Of a stretch of DNA of 34,332 bases, positions 33,394-34,332 are shown in pieces (position 1 is the first letter of the stretch; each line of letters opens with the position of its first letter). Source of the DNA: Alistipes sp. Lineage in GTDB: Bacteria; Bacteroidota; Bacteroidia; Bacteroidales; Rikenellaceae. The stretch is taken from the NCBI GenBank assembly GCA_017646785.1, contig JAGCLX010000044.1, positions 1 through 34,332 on the forward strand, read 5' to 3'. The notes below the pieces were generated by a model. That model saw only the letters and a list, made by a program, of their open reading frames with translations. It was not told where the DNA came from and did no database searches. The position numbers were made by a program, and so were the translations under genes.

Positions 33394-34332
33394 CAAGCGC
33401 TCGAGCTTAACAGTAAAGTGACGCATCAACTCAGTCTCCCATACGATCTTCACACCACGAGTGATCTCGTTACGACGATCGTATACGTTCTTAAGCGCAG
33501 CAGCGATAACGTCCATGTGGTTGTTAGTGTATGAACGACGTGCGATGCAGAGACGGAGAAGGTCAAGACCACCGAAGCGGTTCTCGCGAGTGATAGGATC
33601 ACGGTCAGCAAGGATGTAACCGATCTCGCAACCACGAACACCAGCCTCGAGGTAGAGCTCGATAGCCAAAGTCTGTGCAGGGAACTCCTCCTTAGGGATG
33701 TTAGAGAGAACCTTGTCAGCATCTACGAACAAAGCGTGACCACCAACAGGACGCTGGTAAGGAATACCGTACTCGTCGAGCTTAGCAGCGAGGTACTGAA
33801 CCTGCTTGATACGAGTCTCGATAGTCTCGAGCTCAGTATTCTCGTCGAGACCTACTGCCAAAGCAGCCATATCACGACCGTTCATACCACCGTATGTCAA
33901 GAAGCCCTCGAAGGGGATACAGAAACGCTTTGCACCCTCGTACCAGTCCTCGTGACGAGTAGCGATGAAACCACCCATGTTTACGAGACCGTCCTTCTTT
34001 GATGACATTGTCATACCGTCAGCGTAAGAGAACATCTCCTTGCAGATCTCCTTGATAGTCTTATCTGCGTAGCCCTCCTCACGAGTCTTGATGAAGTATG
34101 CATTCTCAACGAAACGAGCTGAGTCGAATACAACACGCTTGCCATACTTGTCAGCGATAGCACGTACGTCGCGAAGGTTCTTCATTGATACGGGCTGACC
34201 ACCTGCTGTGTTGTTAGTTACAGTAACGATGATGAAAGGAATTTTGTCAGCGTTTTCAGCGAGACATTTTTCCAATTTGTTAAGGTCAACGTTACCTTTG
34301 AAAGGGATTTCGAGTTGAGTGTCTTTAGCTTC
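33391..34332 (-). CDS. tnaA: Tryptophanase, C-terminal two thirds (5' end outside window)
   Basis: The frame is open to the right edge (EAKDTQLEIPFKGNVDLNKL before the first internal TTG), giving 313 visible residues of a protein of about 460. It is a PLP enzyme that splits tryptophan into indole, pyruvate and ammonia. The PLP lysine is in MSSKKDGLVNMGGF. Tryptophanase and tyrosine phenol-lyase are close relatives. Here the substrate-pocket positions read CEIGYIL and MRHFTVKL, as in TnaA (Ile and His), not the Arg and Phe of phenol-lyases, so tryptophanase is favoured. The stop codon falls in the inverted end of repeat copy B. Confidence 0.92.
   Translation of the reverse strand, partial: EAKDTQLEIPFKGNVDLNKLEKCLAENADKIPFIIVTVTNNTAGGQPVSMKNLRDVRAIADKYGKRVVFDSARFVENAYFIKTREEGYADKTIKEICKEMFSYADGMTMSSKKDGLVNMGGFIATRHEDWYEGAKRFCIPFEGFLTYGGMNGRDMAALAVGLDENTELETIETRIKQVQYLAAKLDEYGIPYQRPVGGHALFVDADKVLSNIPKEEFPAQTLAIELYLEAGVRGCEIGYILADRDPITRENRFGGLDLLRLCIARRSYTNNHMDVIAAALKNVYDRRNEITRGVKIVWETELMRHFTVKLERL

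Overview
The window looks like chromosomal DNA of an anaerobic gut-type Bacteroidales. The evidence is: promoters of the Bacteroidetes form (TTG, about 20 bases, then TAnnTTTG) in front of many genes; no clear Shine-Dalgarno sites; lipoproteins with a Cys at residue 20; a DUF3078 outer-membrane barrel; a BACON-type lipoprotein; and a eukaryote-type glycogen branching enzyme. Methylmalonyl-CoA mutase plus tryptophanase (indole formation) would fit an Alistipes-like member of the Rikenellaceae, but the genus is an inference. There is no rRNA, tRNA, CRISPR array, prophage or complete insertion sequence that I can recognise.

Layout. 1-2.8 kb: the 3' end of a methylmalonyl-CoA mutase gene (propionate/succinate metabolism) with a strong terminator, then a convergent acyl-CoA synthetase. 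2.8-7.6 kb: a large secreted GH13 amylase-like lipoprotein and a divergent FN3/propeller-like lipoprotein. 7.7-10.7 kb: a minus-strand housekeeping cluster (murA, tdk, tsaC, thioesterase). 10.9-13.6 kb: an AraC regulator, ung and an alkaline phosphatase. 13.6-16.7 kb: DUF3078 barrel, S41 processing protease and a small membrane protein coupled to it. 16.8-19.2 kb: nfo, a GH53 galactanase and mntP in one plus-strand run. 19.4-26.1 kb: a minus-strand multidrug efflux operon, tetR-tolC-MFP-RND, ending in a small PII-like gene. 26.4-30.5 kb: glgB and a divergent POT peptide transporter with an odd acidic loop. 30.6-33.0 kb: an 804-aa BACON lipoprotein. 33.4 kb to the end: tryptophanase, cut by the window edge.

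Functional links. The GH13 lipoprotein and the GH53 galactanase act on outside polysaccharide, glgB makes storage glycogen, POT plus tryptophanase point to peptide and amino-acid use, and the mutase feeds the propionate route. nfo and ung are base-excision repair genes.

The least explained signal is a 134-bp repeat present as two equal-length copies (19261-19394 and 33260-33393) plus a partial tandem copy. It has inverted ends, three hairpins, and a central hairpin whose apical loop is conserved while the stem changes in a compensated way. In both full copies one end supplies the stop codon of an unrelated minus-strand gene. Other points worth checking are a SusE/F-like module inserted inside the GH13 catalytic domain, a natural Cys-to-Asp MurA, the PII-like gene in the efflux operon, and fully overlapping back-to-back promoters between ung and the phosphatase.
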